In this document: positions 4,986 through 13,305 of the stretch, piece by piece | Position numbering within the stretch: the first letter of the stretch is position 1 | Layout: every line of letters starts with the position of its first letter | Origin: a virus | Length of the DNA stretch: 21,367 nt | Virus record (IMG/VR): IMGVR_UViG_3300042301_001253 | Location: 1 to 21,367 of that record | Direction: 5' to 3' (one strand) | Notes under the pieces: generated by a model | Databases searched by the model: none | The model's input: the letters and a program-made list of their open reading frames with translations, nothing else | Told to the model about the DNA's origin: nothing | Translations under genes and position numbers: made by a program

Positions 4986-6686
4986 TTATTGGGTACTTAA
5001 AACAGGGACAGCAGTTGGCAAAGATTGTCTTAAAGCGTTAATCAAAGCTTGATTTTGTGGGCTTGCTTGAGATGCTAATCTTCTAGCCAGAGCCGGGCTA
5101 TTTAATGCTGAACTTACACCATAAGCAGCAGGAGCCGTTGCTAATATTCTTGGGTCAAAATAAGAGCCAACAGCAAAAGCGCTACCTAAAGTATTTTGAG
5201 CAAAAGCTCGCGGACTGCCGCCTGTTTGCGCGACACGATCAGCAACAAACCTAGACCCCATTTGCGCCGCTTCGCCTAGTGGAGTATTGCTTGCTCCCCT
5301 TCCGTATTGCTGGAATACAGCATTAGGCAACAAAGCGGCAGGAACATCGCCCATTTCTCTACCAGCAACTCCGACCTCACCTTTAGCCAGCAAAGGTTCT
5401 ACCGTTTTGAATGCTCGGTATTGCTGTTTGTTCATAGTCAGCGCGGCAGCATCCTCCGGCGTTAGTCCCCGACCAAATGCGGATAGCACTGATTTTCTAA
5501 GATCGCTTAATAACTTTTGATGAAACCCTTTTTCTCCTTCAGCGACGATTCTTAATCGAGATTGCCAGTTGTTTGCAAAATTACCGGGGATTGCTCCGTT
5601 TTCTTGCCTTCGTAGCAAGTTTCCGATTATCTTGTCAATTTTTGTTATTTGTTCCGGGTCAAGATTTTCAGCAGCTTCTTGTTGTATTTTTGCAATGTCA
5701 TCAGCTAGATTTGAATCTAGTACGAGTTTATTATTCCCCCACAGACGATTAAACTCAGCGCCCAACCTCTTACTCGCGTCGTCCATTACGTCTGGTGTTA
5801 GTTTGTCAAACTCAGCGCCAAAAGATTTCCCTACCTGACGATTAAACCATTCTTGTTTTGCTTTTGCAGCCGCGTTTGCAGGTCGTCCGATTATTGGAAG
5901 GTCAGCTAAAAATGATCGTATTCCTTTGACCATTGCATTTTCAGATAAATCAGCAATACCAAGTGGGGCGCCGGCGGTTAATGCTTTTTTTACTAACGGA
6001 TTATTAACATCTGGACGAATTGCAGAACCTATTGCCTGCCCAGCCATTCCAGCACCACGAACAGCCGCAGGCAATGCAGCGCCAAAAATTGCACCAGTGT
6101 CAGCTTCTTCAGGATTGACCAAACCAGCAGCAGTAGCGCCGGTAGTAGCGCCGCCAGCCGTCCGTAATCCAGCGTTTGCAAGCGTAGCGCCCCTACCGCC
6201 TTGAATGCCGGGCGACACTAAACCGCCACCACGCAGCGCATTGACTATGGCAGGCGCGGCTCTTAGCGCTTGAGCGCCTTTTGCTAAAATTCCGGGCGCG
6301 CCAGCGGTTCCCGCTATTTCAGTAGCAAGTTTACCGCCTTGATAGCTTAAAGACTCAGGCTCAGCGCCCAAGTTTTTTAGCCCTTCCTCTGTCGCCGCTC
6401 GCCTGTCAAATTGTTTGAACCCGCCTACCCCTGTTTTTTCAGACAGGTATTCAGCCGCTACATCTACTGGCTTTAGCAACGTCGCCCCAATATTAGCAGC
6501 GCCGCGAATAGCCCCTAAAGTGCTTTGTACGGGCAGTGAACCCATTACCTCTTGTTTAAGCATTTCTCCGAATGACGGTTTTTGCGTTGCGCCAAGTCGT
6601 TGTTTAACAACTCTCTGGATCACATCCTGAGAAGTTCCTTCGGGAAATTCCAATACTGTACCGTCTGGCAATTCGGCTTCTATCAT
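4986..6686 (-). CDS. Candidate ejection / internal virion protein, large (566 aa)
   Basis: The N-terminal domain ELPDGTVLEFPEGTSQDVI (residues 4-22) recurs at the start of many large injected virion proteins of podoviruses. It is followed by an Ala/Gly-rich, mildly hydrophobic region (about 60-260) that could insert into membranes, then a helical section (270-420) and another Ala-rich end. With the two preceding genes it makes a set of three large helical proteins in the place where T7 (gp14-15-16) and P22 (gp7-20-16) encode their ejection proteins. The role is inferred from layout and composition. No lytic transglycosylase motif is visible. The start overlaps the previous stop (ATGA). Confidence 0.65.
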   Translation of the reverse strand: MIEAELPDGTVLEFPEGTSQDVIQRVVKQRLGATQKPSFGEMLKQEVMGSLPVQSTLGAIRGAANIGATLLKPVDVAAEYLSEKTGVGGFKQFDRRAATEEGLKNLGAEPESLSYQGGKLATEIAGTAGAPGILAKGAQALRAAPAIVNALRGGGLVSPGIQGGRGATLANAGLRTAGGATTGATAAGLVNPEEADTGAIFGAALPAAVRGAGMAGQAIGSAIRPDVNNPLVKKALTAGAPLGIADLSENAMVKGIRSFLADLPIIGRPANAAAKAKQEWFNRQVGKSFGAEFDKLTPDVMDDASKRLGAEFNRLWGNNKLVLDSNLADDIAKIQQEAAENLDPEQITKIDKIIGNLLRRQENGAIPGNFANNWQSRLRIVAEGEKGFHQKLLSDLRKSVLSAFGRGLTPEDAAALTMNKQQYRAFKTVEPLLAKGEVGVAGREMGDVPAALLPNAVFQQYGRGASNTPLGEAAQMGSRFVADRVAQTGGSPRAFAQNTLGSAFAVGSYFDPRILATAPAAYGVSSALNSPALARRLASQASPQNQALINALRQSLPTAVPVLSTQ

Positions 6687-7963
6687 GGTATTAAATTCCC
6701 TTGAGCGTCATAACGAAGTCGGTTTTTGGGAATGGCAGGTTGTTCAATTTTAGGCGCGCTTGGCGCTATTCCGCTTTGCGCAGTTCTTGCGCGTTCTACG
6801 CCTTTGCGAATAATAGACTGAAATTCTCGTGCAGCTTTTATAAACTCAGATTCGCTCCCAGCGGCATCCATTCGAGCAATTGCATCAGTTGCTTTTTTAC
6901 CTTCAACCTCAGTAATTGCACCCCCTCCTTTAAGAGATTCAAATGCTTGTAAGAACTGTTGCCCTTTGAGTTGGTCAAGACGAATATCAAAATCTTTAGC
7001 AGGAGTGCCTGGAATTTTTTGGATTCCAAGCAAACGACTCGCCCCGACCGCTTGTTTCATTCCTGGGGCATTTAACAAATCATCAACAAGACGAATTGTC
7101 TCTTCACCTTGCGTTATTGCTTTTGGAGCTTCTAATCGCGATTCTGTACGCATTTTTGCTTCGGTTGTTGCTGCCGCTTTTGCTCCAGCTAAAGAACCTT
7201 GTAAGGTCGGGTCATCAGAAGCTTTGATAACCGGCTGACCATTGATGGAGCCAAGCGACAATTCACCTGTACGCGCATTGCCCACGGCGATGCCCTGGGG
7301 TGTTCCGATGAACTGGTAATACCCTTGTTGCTGCGGCTGCATACTACGGCGCAACTCAACCATTTCGCGCTGGAATTGGCGTTGCATTTCGGCTTGTTCT
7401 GCTGCGCTGGCGTTTCTAGCCTGTAGTTCTGCCATGCGCGACTCTTGCTGGAATCGAAGCTGGTCCATACGAGCCTGTCGTGCTGTTTCAGCCTCTTGCT
7501 GACGGAATGCTCGATCTTCAACCCTTTGAGCCGCTGCCGCTTCCAGTTCAGGAATTCGACTAATTCCTTGCATTGCCATCTGACGATAGCCAGCATCAGG
7601 CGCACCCATCAATGCTCTATAAGCGCCTGGCATATCTTGTGGCTCTGCGGGTCTTGGTGGGCCAGCAACATCGGGCGGCAATACTTCAGCCGGTCGGCCT
7701 AACGCTTTTTCGGTGAAACCGCGAAGCGCGTTAGCTAAAGCTTTTTCTCTTTCACTTCCGATTTGCGTTATTTCTTCCTGCGCCATTTGTTGCCCACGCA
7801 TACCGCCGAGCGAACGAAGGCCAGCGGCTAGATATTCAAGCGGGTTAGGGGCAACGTATATATTCCCCACCATGCGGCCTTGCGGAGCTTGGTATTGAGC
7901 TTGCTGGCCGTAGCGTAATGCTCTTTCACGCGCTAGTTGCAGTTGTTGTTCGTAGTCTGTCAT
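6683..7963 (-). CDS. Candidate ejection / internal virion protein with coiled coil (426 aa)
   Basis: The protein is rich in Gln, Ala, Arg and Glu. A long coiled coil spans about residues 135-215 (QRVEDRAFRQQEAETARQAR and onwards). The conserved block at about 319-390, including DFDIRLDQLKGQQFLQAFES and KGGGAITEVEGKKATDAIAR, is common among phage structural proteins at this map position. No enzymatic motif is seen. By position between two other helical virion proteins it is probably carried in the head or tail and released with the DNA (inference). The ribosome site AAGG stands before the ATG, and the end overlaps the next gene by ATGA. Confidence 0.65.
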   Translation of the reverse strand: MTDYEQQLQLARERALRYGQQAQYQAPQGRMVGNIYVAPNPLEYLAAGLRSLGGMRGQQMAQEEITQIGSEREKALANALRGFTEKALGRPAEVLPPDVAGPPRPAEPQDMPGAYRALMGAPDAGYRQMAMQGISRIPELEAAAAQRVEDRAFRQQEAETARQARMDQLRFQQESRMAELQARNASAAEQAEMQRQFQREMVELRRSMQPQQQGYYQFIGTPQGIAVGNARTGELSLGSINGQPVIKASDDPTLQGSLAGAKAAATTEAKMRTESRLEAPKAITQGEETIRLVDDLLNAPGMKQAVGASRLLGIQKIPGTPAKDFDIRLDQLKGQQFLQAFESLKGGGAITEVEGKKATDAIARMDAAGSESEFIKAAREFQSIIRKGVERARTAQSGIAPSAPKIEQPAIPKNRLRYDAQGNLIP

Positions 7964-7965
7964 GA

Positions 7966-8832
7966 TTACCTTCCAAACAAACTAGGGAATTGTTTGCCAA
8001 AGAAATTCCCGCCCAAAGAACCGCCGCCAGCAACCGGCAGCCCGGCAATTCCCATCCCTAATCCAAAAATGCCGCCCAACGGGCTGGAGGCTTGCTCGGC
8101 GTTGTAAGCGTTCAATTGTGCGCCGTATTGAGCATTAGCAGCATTCAGGTAATCAGGGCCTTGCGTAGCGTTTTGCAGTGCAAATTGCTGGAACTGAGGC
8201 GCTTGCACTTGGTTGCCAGAGCGTAGCGCGTTAATCAGGTTGAGCGGTCGGTCTTGCAGATAAGCCTGTTCTTGAAGTGCGGCAGCACGGTTAGCTTGGT
8301 CAAGACTGATACCCTGCATTGCAGCTTGCGTCATCAGATCATTAGCTTGCTGGTTTTGCATCGCCATCTCACGCGAGAATGCGTCAGAACCGAGACCAAT
8401 GCCGGTATTAGCCAGCCGTTGCCGGGTGGCTTCTTCTTGCGCCTGTAGTTGTGGCCTAAGTCTTGCCAAAATCGCTTCTTGCGCGGTCTGTCCGACATTT
8501 ATACCTCTGGTCGGTAAACCGCTAACGTCTAGCTCAGGGTTTTCAAATATCCGGCGAGCGCGGTCAAAACCAAGGTTGGCAACCTCGCCGTATTTCCGAT
8601 TGAGCGCTAGTTGCTCGTCAAGTGCGGATTGGGCTTCCGGGGTCAAATTGGTGTATTGTTCCCATACGCCATCATCATCGGTCGGTCTTTTATAAGTCAA
8701 AGAACCCCAGGGGGTGTATTGATTTATGCGGTTCGCTTTAGTAGCGTATTTTGCGGCCTCTAAATTGCCAGCCGCCGTTTGTTCTGCCGCGCCGCGATAA
8801 TCTGGCGGGGGGGGTGGGCTAGAGCTGCACAT
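7966..8832 (-). CDS. Candidate ejection / tail-associated virion protein, Pro-rich start (288 aa)
   Basis: It begins MCSSSPPPPPDYRGAAEQTA, a start known from a widespread family of podovirus virion proteins. The motif NQYTPWGSLTYKRP and the LTPEAQSALDEQLAL helix are also typical. The middle is Gln/Ala-rich and helical (RLRPQLQAQEEATRQRLANT). The last 40 residues are Gly-rich and hydrophobic (GGIFGLGMGIAGLPVAGGGS), possibly membrane-active. I infer the smallest member of an ejection-protein trio. A ribosome site GAGG precedes the ATG. A run of eight C residues in codons 7-9 is a potential slippage point. Confidence 0.65.
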   Translation of the reverse strand: MCSSSPPPPPDYRGAAEQTAAGNLEAAKYATKANRINQYTPWGSLTYKRPTDDDGVWEQYTNLTPEAQSALDEQLALNRKYGEVANLGFDRARRIFENPELDVSGLPTRGINVGQTAQEAILARLRPQLQAQEEATRQRLANTGIGLGSDAFSREMAMQNQQANDLMTQAAMQGISLDQANRAAALQEQAYLQDRPLNLINALRSGNQVQAPQFQQFALQNATQGPDYLNAANAQYGAQLNAYNAEQASSPLGGIFGLGMGIAGLPVAGGGSLGGNFFGKQFPSLFGR

Positions 8833-8834
8833 AT

Positions 8835-9296
8835 TTACCTCAATTCATAAACCATTTCGGTTGCCATATTCTTAAACCCCATTCTTTGCCATAACTTGCT
8901 AACTCTTAAGTCAGTCACGGCTGTACAATAGGCTTTTTGAACGTCAAGTTTTTTTAGTTCAGCCAATACATGCTGCACTAATTTCTTTCCTATGCCATTC
9001 CGATGGTTTCGGGTAACGAATAACGCATCTTCTTTGGCTATTTTATCACCGTTATGCATATCATTGGTAATATAAATCAAACAATATCCGACACATTCAG
9101 CGTCGTGTTTTACAATAAAAAACTTTAACCAGCCATCATTATTAAATTTGATGTACCTGTCTAGTTGCGGATTAAATGGCGAAATTTTTATGCCATCTTT
9201 TTCTAATCGTTCTTTCATTTCTTGGTAATGCTCACTCGTCAATCGGCAAAAATCAGGCAAATTGTTTGCTATTTTTGCTTCATGAAAAGTGTACAT
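8835..9296 (-). CDS. GNAT family N-acetyltransferase (153 aa)
   Basis: Features of the GNAT fold are visible in order: an N-terminal helical region, GWLKFFIVKHDAECVGYCLI (strand, turn, strand), the acetyl-CoA-binding loop RNHRNGIGKKLVQHVL at about residues 96-111, then KAYCTAVTDLRVSKLWQRMG, the usual end of the fold. Such enzymes transfer acetyl from acetyl-CoA to amines of proteins, small molecules or peptides; the substrate here is unknown. It lies between the tail hub and an ejection protein with gaps of only 8 and 2 bases. It is visibly richer in Lys, Asn and Ile and in A+T than its neighbours, suggesting separate acquisition. Confidence 0.88.
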   Translation of the reverse strand: MYTFHEAKIANNLPDFCRLTSEHYQEMKERLEKDGIKISPFNPQLDRYIKFNNDGWLKFFIVKHDAECVGYCLIYITNDMHNGDKIAKEDALFVTRNHRNGIGKKLVQHVLAELKKLDVQKAYCTAVTDLRVSKLWQRMGFKNMATEMVYELR

Positions 9297-9304
9297 ATTT
9301 AGCC

Positions 9305-10828
9305 TTATAAAACAGAGTTGGCAGGCTGGTAGACATAATCGACATTGGTGAATCGTACTTCTGCCCCGTTATTTTGCACTTTAAGCCTTAGTGCGGCAGA
9401 GTTTGCCACCGCCCCGACAGTATTCCAGCCAGTCGTCGAACGTGACCCGCCGCCCCAAACCATTGAACCCCATGTCATTGAACCCCACACCATACCCGTA
9501 GGTGCGACAAAACTTAACGTACCTTGTGGGTCTTGTGCCAGATAGTTTGTATTCAGACCGTAAACAGCAGTCGGGTTTCCGCTTGTTAAAATGTACGGGC
9601 GCACCATGGTGAAATACTTATTGAATGCCTTGTTGCCAAAGTAACCGAAGGCGGTCAGGCAGTCAGATTGAATAGGCGCGGACACGTCAACATTAGACAC
9701 CCACGCTTTGTAGACTTTGGTGTTGTCTGCGTAATAAAGCCCTGTTGAGGCACGCAACAACACGTTCGCATTCCAGCCGGTGAACTTAGTCCATGCGCCA
9801 GTAATTGTGTTTTGTGCGAACTGATACGCCCCGCCGGTTGCCGGTACGTTCAATAACATCATGTTTTCTTCGGGGAAAAGACACAATTGCCACCCGAATG
9901 CTGACGAGAAAGAATTGGCAGCTATTGAGACACTATTCTGTATTTTGTCGGTCAAAGCCACTCGTCTATCGACACTTGCGGACAATAACCCTCTGCCTAA
10001 AGGAAATACACCCTCGGTCGTATTAACAGCTAGATCGCCGCCGTACTTTGCCGCGCATCGTCTGCCTAGTGGTCGCCCAAGCTGAAACACGCCAATGATC
10101 GAAAAATCACCGCCCGCACCTGGATTGCTTCCTCGATAAACCGCTACCTCGCCATTAGTAGATAGCACGACAAAGTGATCGTCAGCGCCAGAGCCAGCGT
10201 CAACCGTCCATGTATAACAAGCCTGAATTGAACCGCCATTTCTAAACACGCTTGACAAGTCAAGAGTGCCAGCAGCGCCCCCAACCTGACCAACCGGCAG
10301 AAATGCCACCGTCATACTGTTTTTAACGACAAAGTACAACCTCGACTTAAACACGCAAACATGCACCAGGCTGGTAGTCGTCACGCCTGTAATCGAAGGC
10401 GACGACGCTCCATCAATGGCCGTCCAAGTGGTCCCATTGAATAACTGAGGCTTATCTACCCCGTTGACCAGGTACAGAAAAGACCCGCCAGCGGTCGTCA
10501 CGTTAGCATCTTGCCATTGCGCCGAAGTCTGGCCGGTAACGACTGCCGCGCCAAGCGTTCCAGCGGTTGTAACGTCAAATATAGACCCGCCAGCCGCAGC
10601 AAATAGCTTAGATACGCCTGACGTTGGAAGATACTCAACCAGCGTTTGCACTGGGTTTGTAAAGCCAGTAACGTGGTTTGCGCTACCTTTTCTGATGCCT
10701 AAGTAACCCGGATATGGCCACCAGTTTTCAAGAATGGGCGCGTACTGAGCAGGCATGTCGGCAATGCTATCGCGGTCATTGAGACCACCAACTGGGGCGG
10801 GAATAGAGGTAGCGCGTGCTGTTGCCAT
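9305..10828 (-). CDS. Tail hub/nozzle, P22 gp10-like (507 aa)
   Basis: The start MATARATSIPAPVGGLNDRD with ENWWPYPGYLGIRKGSANHV is characteristic of the tail-hub (nozzle, packaged-DNA-stabilisation) family of podoviruses. The rest is almost all beta strand with repeated blade-like segments (GSFLYLVNGVDKPQLFNGTT, FKSRLYFVVKNSMTVAFLPV), consistent with a propeller-like hub. Near the C-terminus there is a WGSM-x-WGSM-x-WGG repeat. The product should sit under the adaptor as the distal tail tube and hold the fibres (family knowledge). Its ATG overlaps the preceding TAA by one base (TAATG). Length fits the family. Confidence 0.82.
   Translation of the reverse strand: MATARATSIPAPVGGLNDRDSIADMPAQYAPILENWWPYPGYLGIRKGSANHVTGFTNPVQTLVEYLPTSGVSKLFAAAGGSIFDVTTAGTLGAAVVTGQTSAQWQDANVTTAGGSFLYLVNGVDKPQLFNGTTWTAIDGASSPSITGVTTTSLVHVCVFKSRLYFVVKNSMTVAFLPVGQVGGAAGTLDLSSVFRNGGSIQACYTWTVDAGSGADDHFVVLSTNGEVAVYRGSNPGAGGDFSIIGVFQLGRPLGRRCAAKYGGDLAVNTTEGVFPLGRGLLSASVDRRVALTDKIQNSVSIAANSFSSAFGWQLCLFPEENMMLLNVPATGGAYQFAQNTITGAWTKFTGWNANVLLRASTGLYYADNTKVYKAWVSNVDVSAPIQSDCLTAFGYFGNKAFNKYFTMVRPYILTSGNPTAVYGLNTNYLAQDPQGTLSFVAPTGMVWGSMTWGSMVWGGGSRSTTGWNTVGAVANSAALRLKVQNNGAEVRFTNVDYVYQPANSVL
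9461..9490. repeat. Two-copy 15-bp tandem repeat inside the tail hub gene
   Basis: The two units share cattgaacccca and differ only in the last three bases. On the minus strand they encode the repeated Trp-Gly-Ser-Met segment, so the repeat reflects a coding duplication, not a control site. Confidence 0.75.
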
Positions 10829-11997
10829 TATTTGATGCCCATTAAGCCTAATGGCTGATTGTTGCGCTCCAATATTCTGAGCATGTTTTCATTTCCGGGA
10901 AATACCACAAAGTTTGAAGTGCCAGCGCCAGCGCCGCGACTGCCTTGATCTAAGTATCGAATGCCGGGGATACCTAGCTCATTGAGTCGCAAAGAAACGG
11001 CTTGGGGAGTGTTGCCTAAGTTTGTTCTTCCTGAAGTTATATTGAGCCCAGTTGCATCTTCCAATGCTTCACGCTTTGTCGCGTACGTATTGCCGCCATA
11101 TTCCCAATAGTCGCCGCGATTAACAGGCGCATCGTTTATAGCGTTAATTATTGTTTTGTCGCCTGACTTTAGTAGCGCCGCCCGCACTTCCGGTGCTTGC
11201 TGACTTAATGGCTTATCCCAATCCAGCATTTTTGCTATAGCTTCGTCTGGTAGGTCTACTTTGTAAAGCGCGCCTTCTGGTTTAATAGTTTTTACTATTG
11301 GGCGCTCGCCAGCATCTAATAATTTTAATGCTTGTTTTGCGGAATCGGTAACGGATTTTGCCCCTCCCGGTCTAGCTAATACAGCAAGAGACTGCCGCGC
11401 AGCTTCAACATTTCCAGATTCGTCAGACAATATGCGCGCCAAAAAATGTTTGGGAATTCCTGAATCAAGCAATTGCCCATCAACGTAATCATCAGAATGT
11501 GTTAATGCTGTTTGATATGCTTTTGCCACATCCGGCGACTCTGCCAGATACAACCCATGCCCATACGCTTGCGCGCCTTCGCCAGTTCCGATCTTGCTTG
11601 CGTCGAAACGGTCGAATTTGTGTGGGCTACCGTGCCATACAATCGCCCCGCGTTGTCCAGCAAAGCCAGGGGTGTTTAATGTAGCTGGTGCCATAGCGTT
11701 TTCAATTGCGCGGTTAGCACCTGCCGCTATTTGTGGCGCTTTGGCTGTCGCCGCCATAGGAAAAATCATTCCAAAAGTTTCGCCTACGGTTTTCGGTATT
11801 CCTTCTTGTACTGGAACGGTCAACCCTACATCCTCCATCCAGCGCGAGCCTCCCAACGCGTTTTCAGGAACAGGTACGCCCATTTTGCGAAGCCCAGCGG
11901 CTATTAAGTCCACCGGCGCAGAGACACCGCTTGCTATGGTGTTCGAGGCGCTTTGTGCGGTATCTCGCAGAGCTTTAATTATGGCTTTTTTGTCCAT
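10828..11997 (-). CDS. Phage ADP-ribosyltransferase-domain protein (ART-PolyVal-like), probable virion cargo (389 aa)
   Basis: An N-terminal region of about 115 residues, with a hydrophobic GETFGMIFPMAATAKAPQIA stretch, resembles the leaders of proteins carried in phage virions. A domain like the phage ADP-ribosyltransferases then follows: IVWHGSPHKFDRFD (candidate NAD-binding His122), GAQAYGHGLYLAES (Tyr150) and, near the end, GIPGIRYLDQGSRGAGAGTS followed by NFVVF. Enzymes of this class move ADP-ribose from NAD+ to host proteins. The target and the activity are not known. The gene sits between adaptor and tail hub with gaps of one base or less, so it is co-expressed with the tail. The N-terminal part has no recognised catalytic motif. 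Confidence 0.8.
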   Translation of the reverse strand: MDKKAIIKALRDTAQSASNTIASGVSAPVDLIAAGLRKMGVPVPENALGGSRWMEDVGLTVPVQEGIPKTVGETFGMIFPMAATAKAPQIAAGANRAIENAMAPATLNTPGFAGQRGAIVWHGSPHKFDRFDASKIGTGEGAQAYGHGLYLAESPDVAKAYQTALTHSDDYVDGQLLDSGIPKHFLARILSDESGNVEAARQSLAVLARPGGAKSVTDSAKQALKLLDAGERPIVKTIKPEGALYKVDLPDEAIAKMLDWDKPLSQQAPEVRAALLKSGDKTIINAINDAPVNRGDYWEYGGNTYATKREALEDATGLNITSGRTNLGNTPQAVSLRLNELGIPGIRYLDQGSRGAGAGTSNFVVFPGNENMLRILERNNQPLGLMGIK

Positions 11998-11998
11998 A

Positions 11999-12706
11999 TC
12001 AGCCTGGGAAATTTCCGTCTTGAATGTTCCACTCGGTCAACAGAATATTACGCGGGAATGAGCCAAGTGACAATTTTTGAGCCGATTTGTCCTGCGCTTT
12101 TATGGTATCAAACATGGCGCGAAACTCGGAAACATCAAAGCTTGCATCCAAGCCTTTCGCGGCCTTCCATTGCACCTTGAGGCCGGTCAGCATCAGCGAA
12201 TCATCAAACATTGATACGTCTGTGTCAGCTTGGTACTTGTACCGATAAACCCCGCCGCCAGCATCAATCCAGTTTTTCGAGACATAGAAAAACGAAAGGT
12301 CAAGGCCGCCAGTCGCAGGGTCAACCTCGACGAAGTTATTAGCTATTCTGAAACGAAGATTGGGGCCTTGGCTGATAATGGCTGATTTGTATATCTGCCA
12401 CTCTTGAGTAGTCGCAGGACCTATGAGCGGCCATCGTGACGTTCTATCCCATTCGGTCTGCGGTATTTGTCTGAGCCAGTCAGTAGGCAGTGCATATTGC
12501 GACTGCCCCTGCACCGTGGTGAAGCTGTACTCTTTATTTAGCTTCTGCCACTCATATTGCCGAGAAATGTCACGTCCGAGCCTGTTTGCCAGCGCCAGCA
12601 ATTGAACGACCTGCGGGTCTGTATTGCCGACAACAAAGCTCGGACTTGGTAATAACCCCAACTCGCCGGTGACTTGTTGTATCAGTTCGAGCAGGGTGTA
12701 ATTCAT
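11999..12706 (-). CDS. Head-to-tail adaptor (connector) protein (235 aa)
   Basis: The opening MNYTLLELIQQVTGELGL, then VVQLLALANRLGRDISRQYE and WQKLNKEYSFTTVQGQSQYA, leading to LPTDWLRQIPQTEWDR, is the pattern of the podovirus adaptor family (SU10 adaptor-like, equivalent in role to P22 gp4). Such proteins form a ring under the portal that closes the filled head and receives the tail hub. The helical N-terminus and beta-rich middle with IANNFVEVDPATGGLDLSFF agree. It has a good ribosome site, GAGGAATAA, overlapping the stop of the previous gene, and it lies before the ART gene and tail hub, as expected. Confidence 0.78.
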   Translation of the reverse strand: MNYTLLELIQQVTGELGLLPSPSFVVGNTDPQVVQLLALANRLGRDISRQYEWQKLNKEYSFTTVQGQSQYALPTDWLRQIPQTEWDRTSRWPLIGPATTQEWQIYKSAIISQGPNLRFRIANNFVEVDPATGGLDLSFFYVSKNWIDAGGGVYRYKYQADTDVSMFDDSLMLTGLKVQWKAAKGLDASFDVSEFRAMFDTIKAQDKSAQKLSLGSFPRNILLTEWNIQDGNFPG

Positions 12707-13246
12707 TTATTCCTCGACTTCCTCTTTGATTTGTCGTTTGCGTTTGATTTCAGGGTTTTGCAATGAAGCTTTCAGCGCTTCAAACTCTTGCTTGAGCTTT
12801 TCGTTTTCAGCCTGCAACGCGCTAATCGGTGCATTCCCTGCCGCTGCCGCTAAGTAATCACGCGCTTTCTTGCGTAATTCCATCCAGCCAATACCGATAC
12901 GCTGTAATGCAGCATCGTTGACTTCGGCCAAGTTTTCAACAGTGCGAATGCCAAAATACTCGGCTTCTTTACACTGAGACTTAGTAACCTGCGGCCATTG
13001 TGACAAAGGCGTTCCGATCACTTCGCCAGCCAGCCCCGCTTCAAATTCACGCCACTGGCGGCTATATTTTTGTTTGTAGTGCTCGTCTGCTTTTACTTCA
13101 AGAATGTTCAAACGATCACCGGGGTGTTGAATACGAATGAAAGGCATTTCCTTAAAAATAGGACGGCCAGCCTTTTCGCTTTCGTATCTTAGCTCAACGG
13201 ATTCCATGAAAAATTCTACAAAACTGCCGGATTGAGGATTGCTCAT
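12707..13246 (-). CDS. HhH-like and coiled-coil virion-region protein, unknown role (179 aa)
   Basis: An N-terminal beta-like region (FVEFFMESVELRYESEKAGR, MPFIRIQHPGD) is followed by a helix pair YFGIRTVENLAEVNDAALQR with IGIGWMELRKKARDYL at about residues 93-130, which looks like a helix-hairpin-helix unit. The C-terminus is a coiled coil (ALQAENEKLKQEFEALKASL) ending in a basic then acidic tail (KRKRQIKEEVEE). Proteins of this outline occur between capsid and adaptor genes in related podoviruses, but no role has been shown. DNA or protein contact through the HhH is inference. Upstream hairpins separate it from the capsid genes. The ribosome site is weak. Confidence 0.6.
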   Translation of the reverse strand: MSNPQSGSFVEFFMESVELRYESEKAGRPIFKEMPFIRIQHPGDRLNILEVKADEHYKQKYSRQWREFEAGLAGEVIGTPLSQWPQVTKSQCKEAEYFGIRTVENLAEVNDAALQRIGIGWMELRKKARDYLAAAAGNAPISALQAENEKLKQEFEALKASLQNPEIKRKRQIKEEVEE

Positions 13247-13252
13247 ATCGAC

Positions 13253-13268
13253 TTTCTAAAAATGCCCG
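13253..13268 (-). other. Short hairpin followed by a T-run before the HhH gene
   Basis: On the minus strand GCCC-TC-GGGC is followed by ATTTTT, directly upstream of the ribosome site of the 179-aa gene. The stem is only four pairs with a two-base turn, so it is weak on its own. Together with the larger hairpin at 13280-13302 it may slow or terminate a fraction of transcripts. Confidence 0.35.
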
Positions 13269-13279
13269 AGGGCGTTGAT

Positions 13280-13302
13280 AAAACAGGGGCGCGAAGCCCC
13301 TG
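13280..13302 (-). terminator. Intra-operon hairpin, possible leaky terminator after the capsid genes
   Basis: On the minus strand CAGGGGC-TTCGC-GCCCCTG forms a perfect 7-bp GC-rich stem with a five-base loop, followed by TTTT and then ATC. It lies immediately after the stop of the 118-aa gene. The T-run is short, so partial termination or 3' end protection of capsid mRNA is more likely than full termination. Confidence 0.55.
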
Positions 13303-13305
13303 CCC

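Noticed and set aside
4446-5052. Overlapping plus-strand frames opposite the tail fibre
   Set aside because: They shadow a clearly recognised minus-strand gene and have arginine- and proline-rich, motif-free translations.
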